Assembly (NCBI GenBank): GCA_013286465.1
Contig: JABDFR010000014.1
Location: 94-51,766, forward strand
Length of the DNA: 51,673 bases
From: Acidobacteriota bacterium
Lineage (GTDB): Bacteria; Acidobacteriota; Terriglobia; Acidiferrales; UBA7541
Reading direction: 5' to 3'
Every line of letters begins with the position of its first letter. The stretch's first letter is position 1. The translations under genes were made by a program, and so were the position numbers. Positions 17,323-25,245 of the stretch are shown piece after piece. The notes under the pieces were generated by a model. It was not told the origin of the DNA and searched no databases. It worked only from the letters and a program-made list of their open reading frames with translations.

Positions 17323-17649
17323 TTTGACTCCCCCCTCGTAAATCTTTTGACACGCTGGTTGAGATTTCGCGGGCTGCGGGTTCCGTGAGTACGCGAGGAG
17401 ATTGCGCTTTTTTTCGGAGCGGAGCTATACCCGGAATTCCCTAGGGGCGGATTTATGTGTTGGTAGGCTTGGTTTTCGAAAACGCGACGTGGATTCCGAC
17501 TTAACACCCACGGCCAAAACGGGCGGGTGGTGAACCCCCGCCCCTACAAATACAAGGATTGCTGCATGGTGCAGCTGTACTGGCGACGCTAGATTTATTG
17601 CGGCTAGGAATTTTGCCGGCGGAATTCGCCGGCGGGGGAGATCGTGTTT
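17323..17649. other. Divergent intergenic region with a gene-end repeat
   Basis: About 330 bases between the minus-strand secreted protein and the plus-strand DUF2934 gene. It holds a GTAGG-type repeat at 17516-17547 and presumably both promoters. No gene is seen. Confidence 0.55.
17516..17547 (-). repeat. GTAGG-type hairpin repeat
   Basis: On the minus strand it reads GTAGGGGCGGGGGTTCACCA then CCCGCCCGTTTT. It is nearly identical to the copy at 19831-19862. Unlike most copies, no gene on the same strand ends next to it. Confidence 0.75.
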
Positions 17650-17952
17650 ATGGGTGAACGAAAAATGCAGGGGGCGCCTACGCAGGAGATTGAGCGGCGG
17701 GCTTATGAGCTTTATTTGGAACGCGGGGGCGAGGACGGCCACGACCTTGATGATTGGATCGAGGCTGAGCGCGAACTGGGGCGGCAGACGGATAAGAGTC
17801 AACTTGGCTCGCAAATTGGATCGCAAGCGGAGCCGCGTCGGACCGTGGAGCCTAGTGGCGAGCGGCCGAGTGAGCGCGGCAGCGAGGAACGTAGCGCGGA
17901 CCGAAGCAGCCTTAGCGACTCGTTGAACAGCTCGATCGGAAAGAAGCTCTGA
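17650..17952 (+). CDS. DUF2934 domain protein
   Basis: The 100-residue hydrophilic protein has the DUF2934 core near residues 12-42 (IERRAYELYLERGGEDGHDL followed by DDWIEAE). The C-terminal half is low-complexity, rich in Ser, Glu and Arg. GGGGGAG at 17634-17640 could serve ATG 17650 (nine bases) or GTG 17644 (three bases); the ATG is preferred. DUF2934 proteins are small, common in Acidobacteriota and other soil bacteria, and have no established function. Confidence 0.8.
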   Translation: MGERKMQGAPTQEIERRAYELYLERGGEDGHDLDDWIEAERELGRQTDKSQLGSQIGSQAEPRRTVEPSGERPSERGSEERSADRSSLSDSLNSSIGKKL

Positions 17953-18034
17953 CAAACGGTTTCGGTGTCGCTGATTGAATCGGAGGTGAAGTATGGCCGG
18001 GCTGGTTCGTCACGGGCTGTTACCTTAGGAGAAT

Positions 18035-18070
18035 ATGACAAACGACAGAATTGCTGTTGTGAATCGATGA
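18035..18070 (+). CDS. Eleven-codon leader ORF coupled to the next gene
   Basis: ATG 18035 is preceded by TAGGAG and encodes MTNDRIAVVNR before a TGA at 18068-18070. That stop overlaps the ATG (18067) of the next gene as ATGA. The downstream gene has no good ribosome binding site of its own, so translation of the mini-ORF may feed ribosomes into it. This is a prediction from spacing only. Confidence 0.45.
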   Translation: MTNDRIAVVNR

Positions 18071-19089
18071 GCGGGCGTTGGCCCGGTTTTTCTGCTGGGG
18101 TCTTTGCGTTTGGCTTCTTGTTGGTTCCCATTGCCGGTTTTTCCTGGGCTGCTCAATCTGCGGGGGCGGGACAATCCACGAGCGCGCCGGGGAAGAATCA
18201 ATCCGAGAATACTGCCGCGAATGCCGTGACGCGCGCCGCGATTAAAAATGTCGATTTTCATCTTACCGATCGGATTGTGGTGCATATCGATACGCTCTCG
18301 GGAACTATGGTTCCCTCGAAGCAGGGCCAAATCCCGGTGTTTGATGACAAGCAGTCGTTCGTGTTCAAAGTAGATACGGCGAACATCACGTTGAGCACTG
18401 CGGCGTTGTCCAATGATCTGAATGACTACGTTTTCGCGAAGCCTGGCGCGCCTTTGAAAGATCTCTCGGCTAGCATCAAGGGCGATCAGTTGATAGTGAA
18501 AGGGCTGCTGGTTAGCAAAGGCGGCGTGCCTTTTGAAAGCGCGGGAACGGTCAGCGTGACTCCGGACGGGCAGGTTCGCGTTCATACCGCGAAAGTGAAG
18601 GCCGTGGGAATTCCGGTGAAGGGCCTGATGGACCTCTTGGGAATCGATACCAGCAACCTGTTGAGCACTAAAAAAGTGGAAGGCGTGTCGGTGGATAAGG
18701 ACGATTTAATTTTGGATCCGGAGTTGATCCTCCCGCCGCCGCAGATCCGCGGAACGCTGGTGTCTATTGAGCTGAAAAATGGGGCAATTGATTTGAAATT
18801 CGATGCGGGACGCAAGGGCCCCGACCAACCCGACATCGCGACCAGCTGCGGGGGACGGAATTTTGTGGCGATCAAAGGCGGCACGCTGCGATTCGGAAAA
18901 CTGACTATGAATGATGCGGATCTCGAGATTGTGGATTCCCAGCCGGCTGATCCTTTCGACTTTTCGCTCGATCATTACGTGCAACAGCTTGCGGCCGGTT
19001 ACGCGAAGATCACGATGAAGGGCGGGCTGTGTGCACATGTTCCTGATTTCAATAAATTGCACCGGAACACGAAGGCGGGACCAAAATAA
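18067..19089 (+). CDS. Exported beta-rich protein of unknown function
   Basis: The 340-residue protein has a signal peptide at the N-terminus (MSGRWPGFSAGVFAFGFLL, then PIAGFSWAAQ). The mature part has many short amphipathic strands, for example NVDFHLTDRIVVHIDTLSG, LIVKGLLVSKGGV and IPVKGLMDLLGID. This recalls LmeA/DUF2993- or AsmA-like lipid-binding folds, but I cannot assign a family. The start at 18067 gives the best signal peptide and is coupled to a mini-ORF by ATGA; the frame is open from 17965. A ferritin-like gene follows after 28 bases. A periplasmic location is likely. Confidence 0.65.
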   Translation: MSGRWPGFSAGVFAFGFLLVPIAGFSWAAQSAGAGQSTSAPGKNQSENTAANAVTRAAIKNVDFHLTDRIVVHIDTLSGTMVPSKQGQIPVFDDKQSFVFKVDTANITLSTAALSNDLNDYVFAKPGAPLKDLSASIKGDQLIVKGLLVSKGGVPFESAGTVSVTPDGQVRVHTAKVKAVGIPVKGLMDLLGIDTSNLLSTKKVEGVSVDKDDLILDPELILPPPQIRGTLVSIELKNGAIDLKFDAGRKGPDQPDIATSCGGRNFVAIKGGTLRFGKLTMNDADLEIVDSQPADPFDFSLDHYVQQLAAGYAKITMKGGLCAHVPDFNKLHRNTKAGPK

Positions 19090-19117
19090 ACGGGTACTCA
19101 TCTGACGGAGGAAAAGA

Positions 19118-19648
19118 ATGGCAACGAAAAAATCGAAACGTGAAGCGACGACGGCGGCTAAAACGGCGAATGACGGGGCTGAGGCTCGGCCGATTTCTCG
19201 GCAGGCGTTGATTGATCATTTGAATCAGGATTTGAGCCGCGAATATCAGGCCATTATTGCGTACGTGGTGTATTCGCAGGTTTTGAAGGGGGCGGAATAT
19301 ATGAATATTGCCGCCGAGCTCGAGAAACATGCGGCGGAGGAATTGACGCATGCTTTGATCATCGCGAAGCAGGTTGATTATTTGGGTGGGATGCCGGTGG
19401 TGGTGCCGAAGGACGTGCGGACTTCGGAGAAGGCTCGGGATATGTTGCGATTTGATTTGAATAATGAGCAGGAGACGATTCGGAATTATCGCGAACGGGT
19501 GCGGCAGTGCGAAGATTTGGGCGAGTATTCTATGGCTGAATTGATTCGGGGGATTTTGGTGAATGAGCAGGATCATTTGATTGCGTTGGCTACGGCCTTG
19601 GGGGAGGATGCGCCGGCGATGAAGGCTATGGGACGAGATCGGGGGTAG
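19118..19648 (+). CDS. Ferritin-like (bacterioferritin-type) protein
   Basis: The 176-residue four-helix bundle protein follows a basic, Ala-rich N-terminal tail of about 28 residues. Metal-ligand type residues are placed as in bacterioferritins: Glu in LSREYQAI, the pair in AAEELTHA (E..H), and Glu/His in NEQDHL near the C-terminus. GGAGG lies about eight bases before the ATG. Such proteins store iron or detoxify peroxide in the cytosol; the basic tail could bind DNA as in some Dps-like proteins (inference). It may be co-transcribed with the exported protein upstream. Confidence 0.8.
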   Translation: MATKKSKREATTAAKTANDGAEARPISRQALIDHLNQDLSREYQAIIAYVVYSQVLKGAEYMNIAAELEKHAAEELTHALIIAKQVDYLGGMPVVVPKDVRTSEKARDMLRFDLNNEQETIRNYRERVRQCEDLGEYSMAELIRGILVNEQDHLIALATALGEDAPAMKAMGRDRG

Positions 19649-19830
19649 GTTGTTGGATGGGTTTTGACATTGTACGCATTTGACGATGGAGAACTTCGAA
19701 TCTTGTTACGCGGAGTGAGTTGGCCACATTTTTCGCAGGCGTTACACGGGCGGGCGCAGTCCACCTAGGCGGACGCCCCTACGGGAAAAAATTAAATGCT
19801 ACGGTGCGAACCGACCGATCACCCAAAGCT

Positions 19831-19862
19831 AAAACGGGCGGGTGGTGAACCCCCGCACCTAC
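19831..19862 (-). repeat. GTAGG-type hairpin repeat containing a stop codon
   Basis: On the minus strand it reads GTAGGTGCGGGGGTTCACCA then CCCGCCCGTTTT. The TAG inside its first four bases (19859-19861) is the stop codon of the adjacent membrane-protein gene. It is nearly identical to the copy at 17516. Confidence 0.8.
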
Positions 19863-20251
19863 TCGCGCTGCGGCACCAGTACTACCAACGTATAGATTCC
19901 AAGGGTTAGGCCTAGCGGGATTTCTGAGACGGAGAGGAAGGCTGCTATTAGGGCTAGGGTGCGGGCTGTGCGGCCGGTTCCGAGTAATGACAGGCCTGCG
20001 ATTAGACCGAATATTCCGCAGAGGACTGAGAGGATTATTGCGCAGGTGTACCAGATGTGGAATTCGCTCATTAGCGTGAAGGGATCGGGTACTCGGGTCA
20101 ATAGGGCGCCGAACATTACTGTGGCCGTGGGAGTGAAGACGAATAGGACGACGCTCATTGCTAGGCGGATGATTCCGTAGATTATCCAGAGTAGGGCTAA
20201 GAGTCTTCTTGGGCTGTTTGTTGTGGTGGCCGCAGAATCGCCCGAGGGCAT
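19859..20251 (-). CDS. Small integral membrane protein
   Basis: The 130-residue protein has four predicted membrane segments at about 17-38, 40-52, 66-90 and 96-122, with a short polar N-terminus and a PQRE tail. GGAGCCC lies upstream of the ATG. Similar small four-helix proteins of unknown function are frequent in Acidobacteriota. Its stop codon is embedded in a dispersed hairpin repeat. No role can be assigned. Confidence 0.65.
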   Translation of the reverse strand: MPSGDSAATTTNSPRRLLALLWIIYGIIRLAMSVVLFVFTPTATVMFGALLTRVPDPFTLMSEFHIWYTCAIILSVLCGIFGLIAGLSLLGTGRTARTLALIAAFLSVSEIPLGLTLGIYTLVVLVPQRE

Positions 20252-20335
20252 TTGGGCTCCTTTTTGGCGATACTTCGGTTCTTGTAGCTTTTCTTAGAGC
20301 GCCGTCCTAAATCTCGGCGTTGGATTACTTGTGTG

Positions 20336-20368
20336 GTCGTCAGATGCCGGCGAGGACGCCGGCGCTAC
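20336..20368 (-). repeat. 33-base gene-end repeat, copy C
   Basis: Minus-strand copy GTAGCGCCGGCGTCCTCGCC then GGCATCTGACGAC. It begins at the base directly after the TAG stop of the response regulator gene (20369-20371). Confidence 0.85.
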
Positions 20369-21016
20369 CTAGGCTTCTATGATTTGGTTTCTTACGGCGT
20401 AACGCACTAGGTCGCTTACCGAATGGATCTCCAATTTCCTCATGATGTTGGCTCTATGGGTTTCGGCGGTTTTGGTGCTGATGCCTAGCGTCGTGGCTAC
20501 TTGTTTGCTGCTGCGGCCTTCGGCTAGTAGTTGGACGATTTCGCGCTCGCGGGAAGTTAGGCGCTCGCGTTTTAGGGCTTGCGGGCTTGGGGCGGTGTCG
20601 CGGCGGCGGAAGCCGTCCATCACCATTTCGGAAACTTGCGTGGTGAAATAGGAGCGGTGATTGGCTACGGCTTCTACGGCGATGACTAGATCGCGCTCGG
20701 CGTCGGACTTGAGGATGTAGCTTTTTGCGCCGGCGTCTACGATGTCGCGAACTAGTTGGTCGGAGAAGTGTACCGAAAGGATCACGATCTCGGCTTTCGG
20801 GCAGATCTTTTTGATCTGACGGGCGGCTTCCAGGCCGTTCATATCGGGCATGCTGATGTCCATTACCACTACGTCGGGCTTGAGTTGCTCGGCTTGGGTT
20901 ACGGCGTTGCGGCCATTGGCAGCCTCGGCGCAGACTTCCCAGCCCTGGTGGGCTTCCAGGACGGACCTAAGTCCTCGCCTTACTACATCGTGGTCGTCAA
21001 CTACGAGAATGCGCAT
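20369..21016 (-). CDS. NarL/FixJ-family response regulator
   Basis: The 215-residue protein has an N-terminal receiver domain (1-120) with acidic pair DD (7-8), phospho-acceptor Asp53 in VMDISMP and a Lys in YILKSD. A LuxR-type helix-turn-helix sits at about 150-210 (LTSREREIVQLLAEG, KTAETHRANIMRKL). The ATG at 21014-21016 has GGAGG five bases upstream; a longer frame from 21127 is rejected. No kinase gene is adjacent. A 7-2-7 dyad lies 75 bases upstream and recurs before the hybrid kinase at 23074, suggesting that this regulator may bind both. It is the only receiver in the window that carries a DNA-binding domain. Confidence 0.9.
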   Translation of the reverse strand: MRILVVDDHDVVRRGLRSVLEAHQGWEVCAEAANGRNAVTQAEQLKPDVVVMDISMPDMNGLEAARQIKKICPKAEIVILSVHFSDQLVRDIVDAGAKSYILKSDAERDLVIAVEAVANHRSYFTTQVSEMVMDGFRRRDTAPSPQALKRERLTSREREIVQLLAEGRSSKQVATTLGISTKTAETHRANIMRKLEIHSVSDLVRYAVRNQIIEA

Positions 21017-21090
21017 CGGGTCCCTCCGAGAATGGCTTGGAAATACTGCTTCGGTGCCTAATGAATACGAGTGCTTGGGCTTCGAGCATA

Positions 21091-21106
21091 TACAGCGATT
21101 ACTGTA
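21091..21106. promoter_or_regulatory. 7-2-7 dyad TACAGCGATTACTGTA
   Basis: A 16-base near-palindrome of two seven-base half-sites (TACAGCG / TACTGTA) around AT, 75 bases upstream of the NarL-type regulator start. It differs at one base from the site at 22913-22928. NarL-family proteins are known to bind inverted heptamers with 2-bp spacing that begin TAC. The match to this regulator is inference. Confidence 0.55.
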
Positions 21107-21204
21107 TTTTTTCCAATTCTCAACCACTTAGCGGGTGCTTTCCGGAGCTGGTACTCGTTTAGATGACGCGCGCTCGTGCGTGGTTACCGTATTCTTTACG
21201 GCGT

Positions 21205-21369
21205 TCAGGCTCGTTCGACCACGCCGCCGACCAGCGTCATCAGGAATAGAACCAGGAATAGGAAGCACAAGACTTGAGCTATTCCTGTGCCGGCTGCGGC
21301 TACGCCGCCGAAACCGATGATGGCTGTTGCTAGGGTTGCTAGTAGGAATGCCAGGGCTGTTCGGAGCAT
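21205..21369 (-). CDS. DUF1328 (YtjA-like) small membrane protein
   Basis: The 54-residue protein starts at ATG 21367-21369 with a GGAG box just upstream. It is almost entirely hydrophobic, with two segments (about 3-24 and 29-50) split by a Gly/Ala turn and the IIGFGGVAAAGTGIAQVL pattern of DUF1328. This family is found in many bacterial genomes next to stress genes, with unknown function. A much longer open frame on this strand (to 22056) is not coding upstream of this start. Confidence 0.82.
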   Translation of the reverse strand: MLRTALAFLLATLATAIIGFGGVAAAGTGIAQVLCFLFLVLFLMTLVGGVVERA

Positions 21370-21689
21370 GTCGTCTCCTTCGCGTTTGCGATTGGTACCA
21401 TTTTCTACGGCATCGCTGGCGGGGCGGCCATACGTGGGAATCCTGAGGGCGATGCCGGGCTTCCTGTAATTAAACGCGCTTGGGATTTTGTTCGGGAGGG
21501 TGCTTTCGCCCTCCCGGTTTTCGGCCATGTTTTTTCGTTGCAATCGCGGGAATTTGCGATTCATTTGGCCTGCGGCGATCGAAACTGCATCTAGGAATTT
21601 GGCCGCTCGAGCGATCGAACGGGGCCTAAAGACGGGAGGGCTAAAGCACCCTCCCCTACAAAACACTTTCGTGTTGCGCGCGGTGCGGT
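21370..21689. other. Intergenic region with two hairpins
   Basis: About 320 bases without a gene, upstream of DUF1328 and downstream of the next minus-strand gene. It contains a hairpin at 21493-21516 (CGGGAGGG, eight-base loop, CCCTCCCG, then GTTTT) and a GTAGG-type repeat at 21632-21659 that follows the stop at 21690. Confidence 0.6.
21632..21659 (-). repeat. GTAGG-type gene-end hairpin repeat
   Basis: On the minus strand it reads GTAGGGGAGGG, loop, CCCTCCCGTC. It lies about 30 bases downstream of the stop of the gene at 21690-21983, in the sense orientation. Confidence 0.7.
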
Positions 21690-21983
21690 CTACTCGGCTT
21701 CTTGGCTCACGTTCCAGATGTAGAGGAAATTGGCGTCGGTGGCGGTGGCTACGTGGCGGCCGCTTTTGCGCGTAGCGCGATTGAGAGCCGAGCGCACTTT
21801 TTCCTTGCTCTCCGCTAATTCCGCTAGCGGCACTTTGAGCGCGGCGCCCTCTTTGAGCTGATCGAGATCCCGGAGAATCGTGGAGACGATCAGTTTGTGC
21901 TTTCCGTTGCGGCCCTGCGGAACGTCCGCTTGAATCATGGTTTTGAAATGCATGGGAGCGGATTTGCTTTCTGTGCGGCCCAC
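21690..21983 (-). CDS. Conserved hypothetical small protein
   Basis: The 97-residue, mixed-charge protein has no signal peptide or membrane segment. It starts at GTG with AGGAGG six bases upstream. The predicted content is two helices (DLDQLKEGAALKVPLAELAE; KVRSALNRATRKSG) followed by a strand-like FLYIWNV. No family is recognised. A strong ribosome binding site and compact composition support a real gene. Its promoter should lie in the AT-rich stretch near 22010-22060. Confidence 0.6.
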   Translation of the reverse strand: MGRTESKSAPMHFKTMIQADVPQGRNGKHKLIVSTILRDLDQLKEGAALKVPLAELAESKEKVRSALNRATRKSGRHVATATDANFLYIWNVSQEAE

Positions 21984-22237
21984 GTTGGCCTCCTGAGCTA
22001 AACGTTAAACTAACGTAACGCAAACGAATCATACGTGACCTTAACACCGCGGTCAAGAGAAAATAACGAACCGCAAAAGGTCGCGGCGTGGCCCACTGTC
22101 CGCCCGGTGACGCAACGCTTCCCGTCCGCTAAACCGGCATTCTTTACTTCCCTAACAATCTGCTAGGCGTCCTAAAGAATTGACCCGTATGAGTTCATTC
22201 CTGCTACGGTGGAGTGGTTGGAATCGAGGAGCTTCAC

Positions 22238-22396
22238 ATGCTGAAGGGTCAGACATATTTCCAGCAGGTGCCCGTAAAAGTCGTGCTGAAGATCGCGAAA
22301 GCGGAGCTGCGGAGTAAGGTACAGCCCGAAAAGAAGAAGTCCGCCGGGAGGCCAAGTGCAAGAACAACACGTAAGAACCGAGTTGCGAATGACTGA
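22238..22396 (+). CDS. Small basic protein, overlapping next gene
   Basis: The 52-residue protein starts at ATG 22238 with GAGGAG about six bases upstream. It is Lys/Arg-rich, with a hydrophobic-helical first half (QQVPVKVVLKIAKAEL) and a basic C-terminus (KKKSAGRPSARTTRKNR) that could bind nucleic acid. Its reading frame overlaps the next gene. No family is recognised; existence is inferred from the ribosome site and the coupled downstream gene. Confidence 0.5.
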   Translation: MLKGQTYFQQVPVKVVLKIAKAELRSKVQPEKKKSAGRPSARTTRKNRVAND

Positions 22397-22601
22397 GCAT
22401 GTTCATCTGGCGATGCCGCCGTTTGACATCTTTCTATCCGAGGCGGATGGCAGCGTGCTCTGGCGCGGAACTGCGGCTACGATCGAAGAAGCTAAGGCGC
22501 GGATTCGGGAGTTGGCGGCTAGTGCGCCGGGGCAGTACATCATCTTGAGCCGGCAGACTGGGTCGAAGTATGTGGTGCAGGGTGGGAACGCAGTGCTTTA
22601 G
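22356..22601 (+). CDS. Small conserved hypothetical protein
   Basis: The 81-residue protein has a compact segment FDIFLSEADGSVLWRGTA, then TIEEAKARIRELAAS and YIILSRQTGSKYVV, a beta-alpha-beta pattern seen in small acidobacterial hypotheticals. The GTG at 22356 has GGGAGG four bases upstream; ATG 22389 is the alternative and would overlap the stop of the previous gene (ATGACTGA). Either way the two genes are translationally linked. The function is unknown. Confidence 0.6.
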   Translation: MQEQHVRTELRMTEHVHLAMPPFDIFLSEADGSVLWRGTAATIEEAKARIRELAASAPGQYIILSRQTGSKYVVQGGNAVL

Positions 22602-23073
22602 TTGAGATTGTCTGCGGGACTACCGCTTCCCGCTGAGCTCGCGTGACGGAATTTTCTAACGGCGGTTCCGCGTTGTCCGTTCGCGTTACGCAGAGGTCAA
22701 TGGCTTACATTCTCTCAGCTGTTACTCAGGCGGGCGCAGCGAGCAGCGCCCCAACGGGAGAAACTTCACCAGACATCAACGCTGCCAGTTTTTATCTTTC
22801 CGGTCGTTACTTCTCGAGCTCTCCGAATCTGCGTTTAACCATTTGGCAGCTTTATTTTCGTGCCAAATACGACACAATTTCGAACTGGCCTGCGATGGCA
22901 GGATGAACGCACTACAGTGATTACTGTATAGTCGCACCTGAAGTGCCAAATATAATTGCGTCTAATAGATAGGCGCTCACAGAATACTCCCGGGAACTGA
23001 ACCGGCGTCTGGTCCGAATTGACTAACGGAATTTTGAATTTCCGCGCGGATTGCCATGCGTGCGGAGGGATTG
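22602..23073. other. Intergenic region upstream of the hybrid kinase
   Basis: About 470 bases. A short open frame (22643-22906) looks non-coding. A hairpin-repeat remnant (GGCGGGCGCAGCGAGCAGCGCCCC) lies near 22731, and the 7-2-7 dyad at 22913-22928. The promoter of the hybrid kinase gene should be in the last 150 bases. Confidence 0.6.
22913..22928. promoter_or_regulatory. 7-2-7 dyad TACAGTGATTACTGTA
   Basis: Inverted heptamers TACAGTG and TACTGTA separated by AT; the hexamers TACAGT and ACTGTA are a perfect inverted repeat. It lies 145 bases upstream of the hybrid kinase start and matches 15 of 16 bases of the site at 21091. It is a candidate target of the NarL-type regulator. Confidence 0.58.
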
Positions 23074-25098
23074 ATGCGCATTCTTGTGGTGGATGATCAT
23101 GAGTTGGTGAGGAAGGGGATCTGCTCGCTGTTGGCGAGTGATCCCCGGCTGACGGTGTGCGGCGAGGCGATGGACGGCCGCGAGGCAGTGAAGAAGACCA
23201 AGGAATTGCGCCCCGATGTGGTGATCATGGACATCAGCATGCCGAACATGAACGGCATCGAGGCCACGCGAGAGATCAAGAGTTCGGATTCGGACGCCGA
23301 GATCGTGATCGTTAGCCAGCATTCGGCGCCGGAGATGGTGCGGCAGGCGTTTAATGCGGGGGCGCGCGGGTACGTGATGAAATCGAGCATTTCGCGCGAT
23401 CTGCTGGAAGCCATTGGCAAGGTTTCCCGCCAGGAACCGTTCGTCAAGGTCGACGGGCATAGCGATCAAAAATCCGAGTTGGACCCGCAGGAGATCCTGA
23501 AGCGCAACGGGGAGATTGAGAAGGCGCTGCGTGAGAGCGAGGAGCGCTTTCGCTCGGCCATGAACAACATGGCTGAGGGCTTGTACATGGTCGACAGCGA
23601 GGGGCTGGCGACTTATGTGAATCCTTCGGCAGAAAAGATGTTTGGATGGAGCGCCGCGGAATTGCTTGGGAAAAAAGTGCATGACATCACGCACTACAAG
23701 CATCCGGATGGCAGCCCGTTTCCGGCGGCGGATTGTCCGGGACTGCAGGTGTTGGAGCGAGGCATCGAGCTTCGCGATCACGAGGACGTGTTCATCCGCA
23801 AAGACGGCAGCTTTTTTCCTGTGGTGATCAGCGCCTCTCCGATGAAGAGCGGCGGGGCTGTAACTGGGGTCGTGGTTTGTTTTCGCGACGACACGAAAAG
23901 ACGCCTTTCGGTGCAGACTTTGGAAGCGCAGATTGTGGAACGCACACGGCAACTTGAACGTGCCAGCGAGAAACTCCGGGAGCTCTCGGTAAAGTTATTG
24001 CAAACGCAAGATGAAGAGCGGCGGCGTATCGCGCGCGAATTGCATGATGGCGTGGGGCAACTGCTTGCGGCTATGAGCATGAATATTTCGCTGCTGGAGA
24101 GCGAACGATCGAAGCTGAGTCCCGCTTCGCTGAAGGCGGTGGAGTCTAACCTCAAGCTCATTGAGGATGCCGGGCAGGAAATCCGGACGATGTCGCATTT
24201 GCTGCATCCGCCGCTTCTGGATGAGGTGGGCCTCGATTCGGCGCTGCGCTGGTATGTGGATGGGTTTGCGGAGCGCAGCAAAATTTCTGTCGACCTGCAA
24301 CTTTCTCCCGGCTTTAGCGATGGATTGCCGCGGGATTTTGCGTTGTCGCTGTTTCGCATCGTGCAGGAATGTTTGACGAATATTCATCGGCACTCCGGAA
24401 GTCTTTCGGCGTTCGTCGCAGTGGAACGGTCGGCGAATGAAATCAGTTTGACGGTGAGCGATCACGGCCGTGGAATTCCGGCCGATTTGCGAGGCAGGAT
24501 CGCCAGCGGAGAAAGTTCTGGAGTGGGCTTCCGCGGGATGCGCGAACGAATTCGGCAATTCGGCGGAAGGTTGGACGTTTCTTCGGACGAGAACGGGACG
24601 CAGGTGCTGGCGGTGCTGCCCTTCGCCCCGTCGAAAGATAAATCGGCGAAGGCGGGGACGGAGGCGAGCGGCGACGTAGCGCTGGTAGACGAGGGCGGGG
24701 GCTCTGAAATCATCGAGGAGGAACCGCGGACTGAACCCGCGACGATTCTCTGTATCGATGACGAAACTGCGGGGCTGATGCCGCGCCGGCTTTTGCTGGA
24801 ATCGGCCGGCTACCGCGTGATTGAAGCGCGCTCCGGACTCGAAGGCATTCGGCTCTTTCAGTCCGAAAAAGTGGACGCGGTGATTCTGGACTACTGGATG
24901 TCGGGAATGAAGGGAACGCAGGTGGCTTCGGAGTTGAAGCGAATCAAGCCCGGTGTTCCGATCATTGTGCTCTCGGGAATGATGGAGTTGCCGGGAGAAG
25001 CCGCCGGACTTGTCGATGAATGGATGATCAAAGGAAGCACGCGCGCCGAGCAGCTACTAAATTCCATCAGTACATTGATTGAGAAGCGGCGAGAGTAG
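23074..25098 (+). CDS. Hybrid sensor kinase REC-PAS-HisKA_3-HATPase-REC
   Basis: The 674-residue soluble protein has five parts: a NarL-type receiver (1-120, Asp53 in IMDISMP), PAS (about 157-270), a coiled linker, HisKA_3 (His324 in RELHDGVGQ), HATPase (about 415-510, with DHGRGIP and GVGFRGM) and a C-terminal receiver (about 548-670, Asp606 in VILDYWMSG). ATG 23074 has GGAGG five bases upstream; an ATG at 23056 is weaker. The first receiver closely resembles that of the regulator at 20369, as if a response regulator had traded its DNA-binding domain for a kinase. Cytosolic; signal unknown. The TAG stop lies inside a hairpin repeat. Confidence 0.9.
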   Translation: MRILVVDDHELVRKGICSLLASDPRLTVCGEAMDGREAVKKTKELRPDVVIMDISMPNMNGIEATREIKSSDSDAEIVIVSQHSAPEMVRQAFNAGARGYVMKSSISRDLLEAIGKVSRQEPFVKVDGHSDQKSELDPQEILKRNGEIEKALRESEERFRSAMNNMAEGLYMVDSEGLATYVNPSAEKMFGWSAAELLGKKVHDITHYKHPDGSPFPAADCPGLQVLERGIELRDHEDVFIRKDGSFFPVVISASPMKSGGAVTGVVVCFRDDTKRRLSVQTLEAQIVERTRQLERASEKLRELSVKLLQTQDEERRRIARELHDGVGQLLAAMSMNISLLESERSKLSPASLKAVESNLKLIEDAGQEIRTMSHLLHPPLLDEVGLDSALRWYVDGFAERSKISVDLQLSPGFSDGLPRDFALSLFRIVQECLTNIHRHSGSLSAFVAVERSANEISLTVSDHGRGIPADLRGRIASGESSGVGFRGMRERIRQFGGRLDVSSDENGTQVLAVLPFAPSKDKSAKAGTEASGDVALVDEGGGSEIIEEEPRTEPATILCIDDETAGLMPRRLLLESAGYRVIEARSGLEGIRLFQSEKVDAVILDYWMSGMKGTQVASELKRIKPGVPIIVLSGMMELPGEAAGLVDEWMIKGSTRAEQLLNSISTLIEKRRE

Positions 25099-25123
25099 GG
25101 GAGGAGGCTCACCACCCTCCCGC
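25095..25123 (+). repeat. GTAGG-type hairpin repeat containing a stop codon
   Basis: GTAGGGGAGGAGGCTCACCA then CCCTCCCGC. The TAG at 25096-25098 is the stop codon of the hybrid kinase. This parallels the copy at 19831. Confidence 0.75.
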
Positions 25124-25245
25124 GTTGGGATTGGGTGTTGGTTTTCCTGTTCTCATTTTTGTCGGGCTCGAGACGCAACAGCAATTATTAGTGCGAGCGG
25201 GTAGCAAGCTCACGTTACATCTTGGGATTTACTGGAGAACCGAGC

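Noticed and set aside
21370-22056. Upstream part of the long minus-strand frame leading into DUF1328
   Set aside because: Only the last 54 residues are protein-like, and they have their own ATG and ribosome site; the rest overlaps another gene.
22643-22906. Plus-strand 87-codon open frame
   Set aside because: Overlaps a repeat remnant, has no ribosome site and no conserved pattern.
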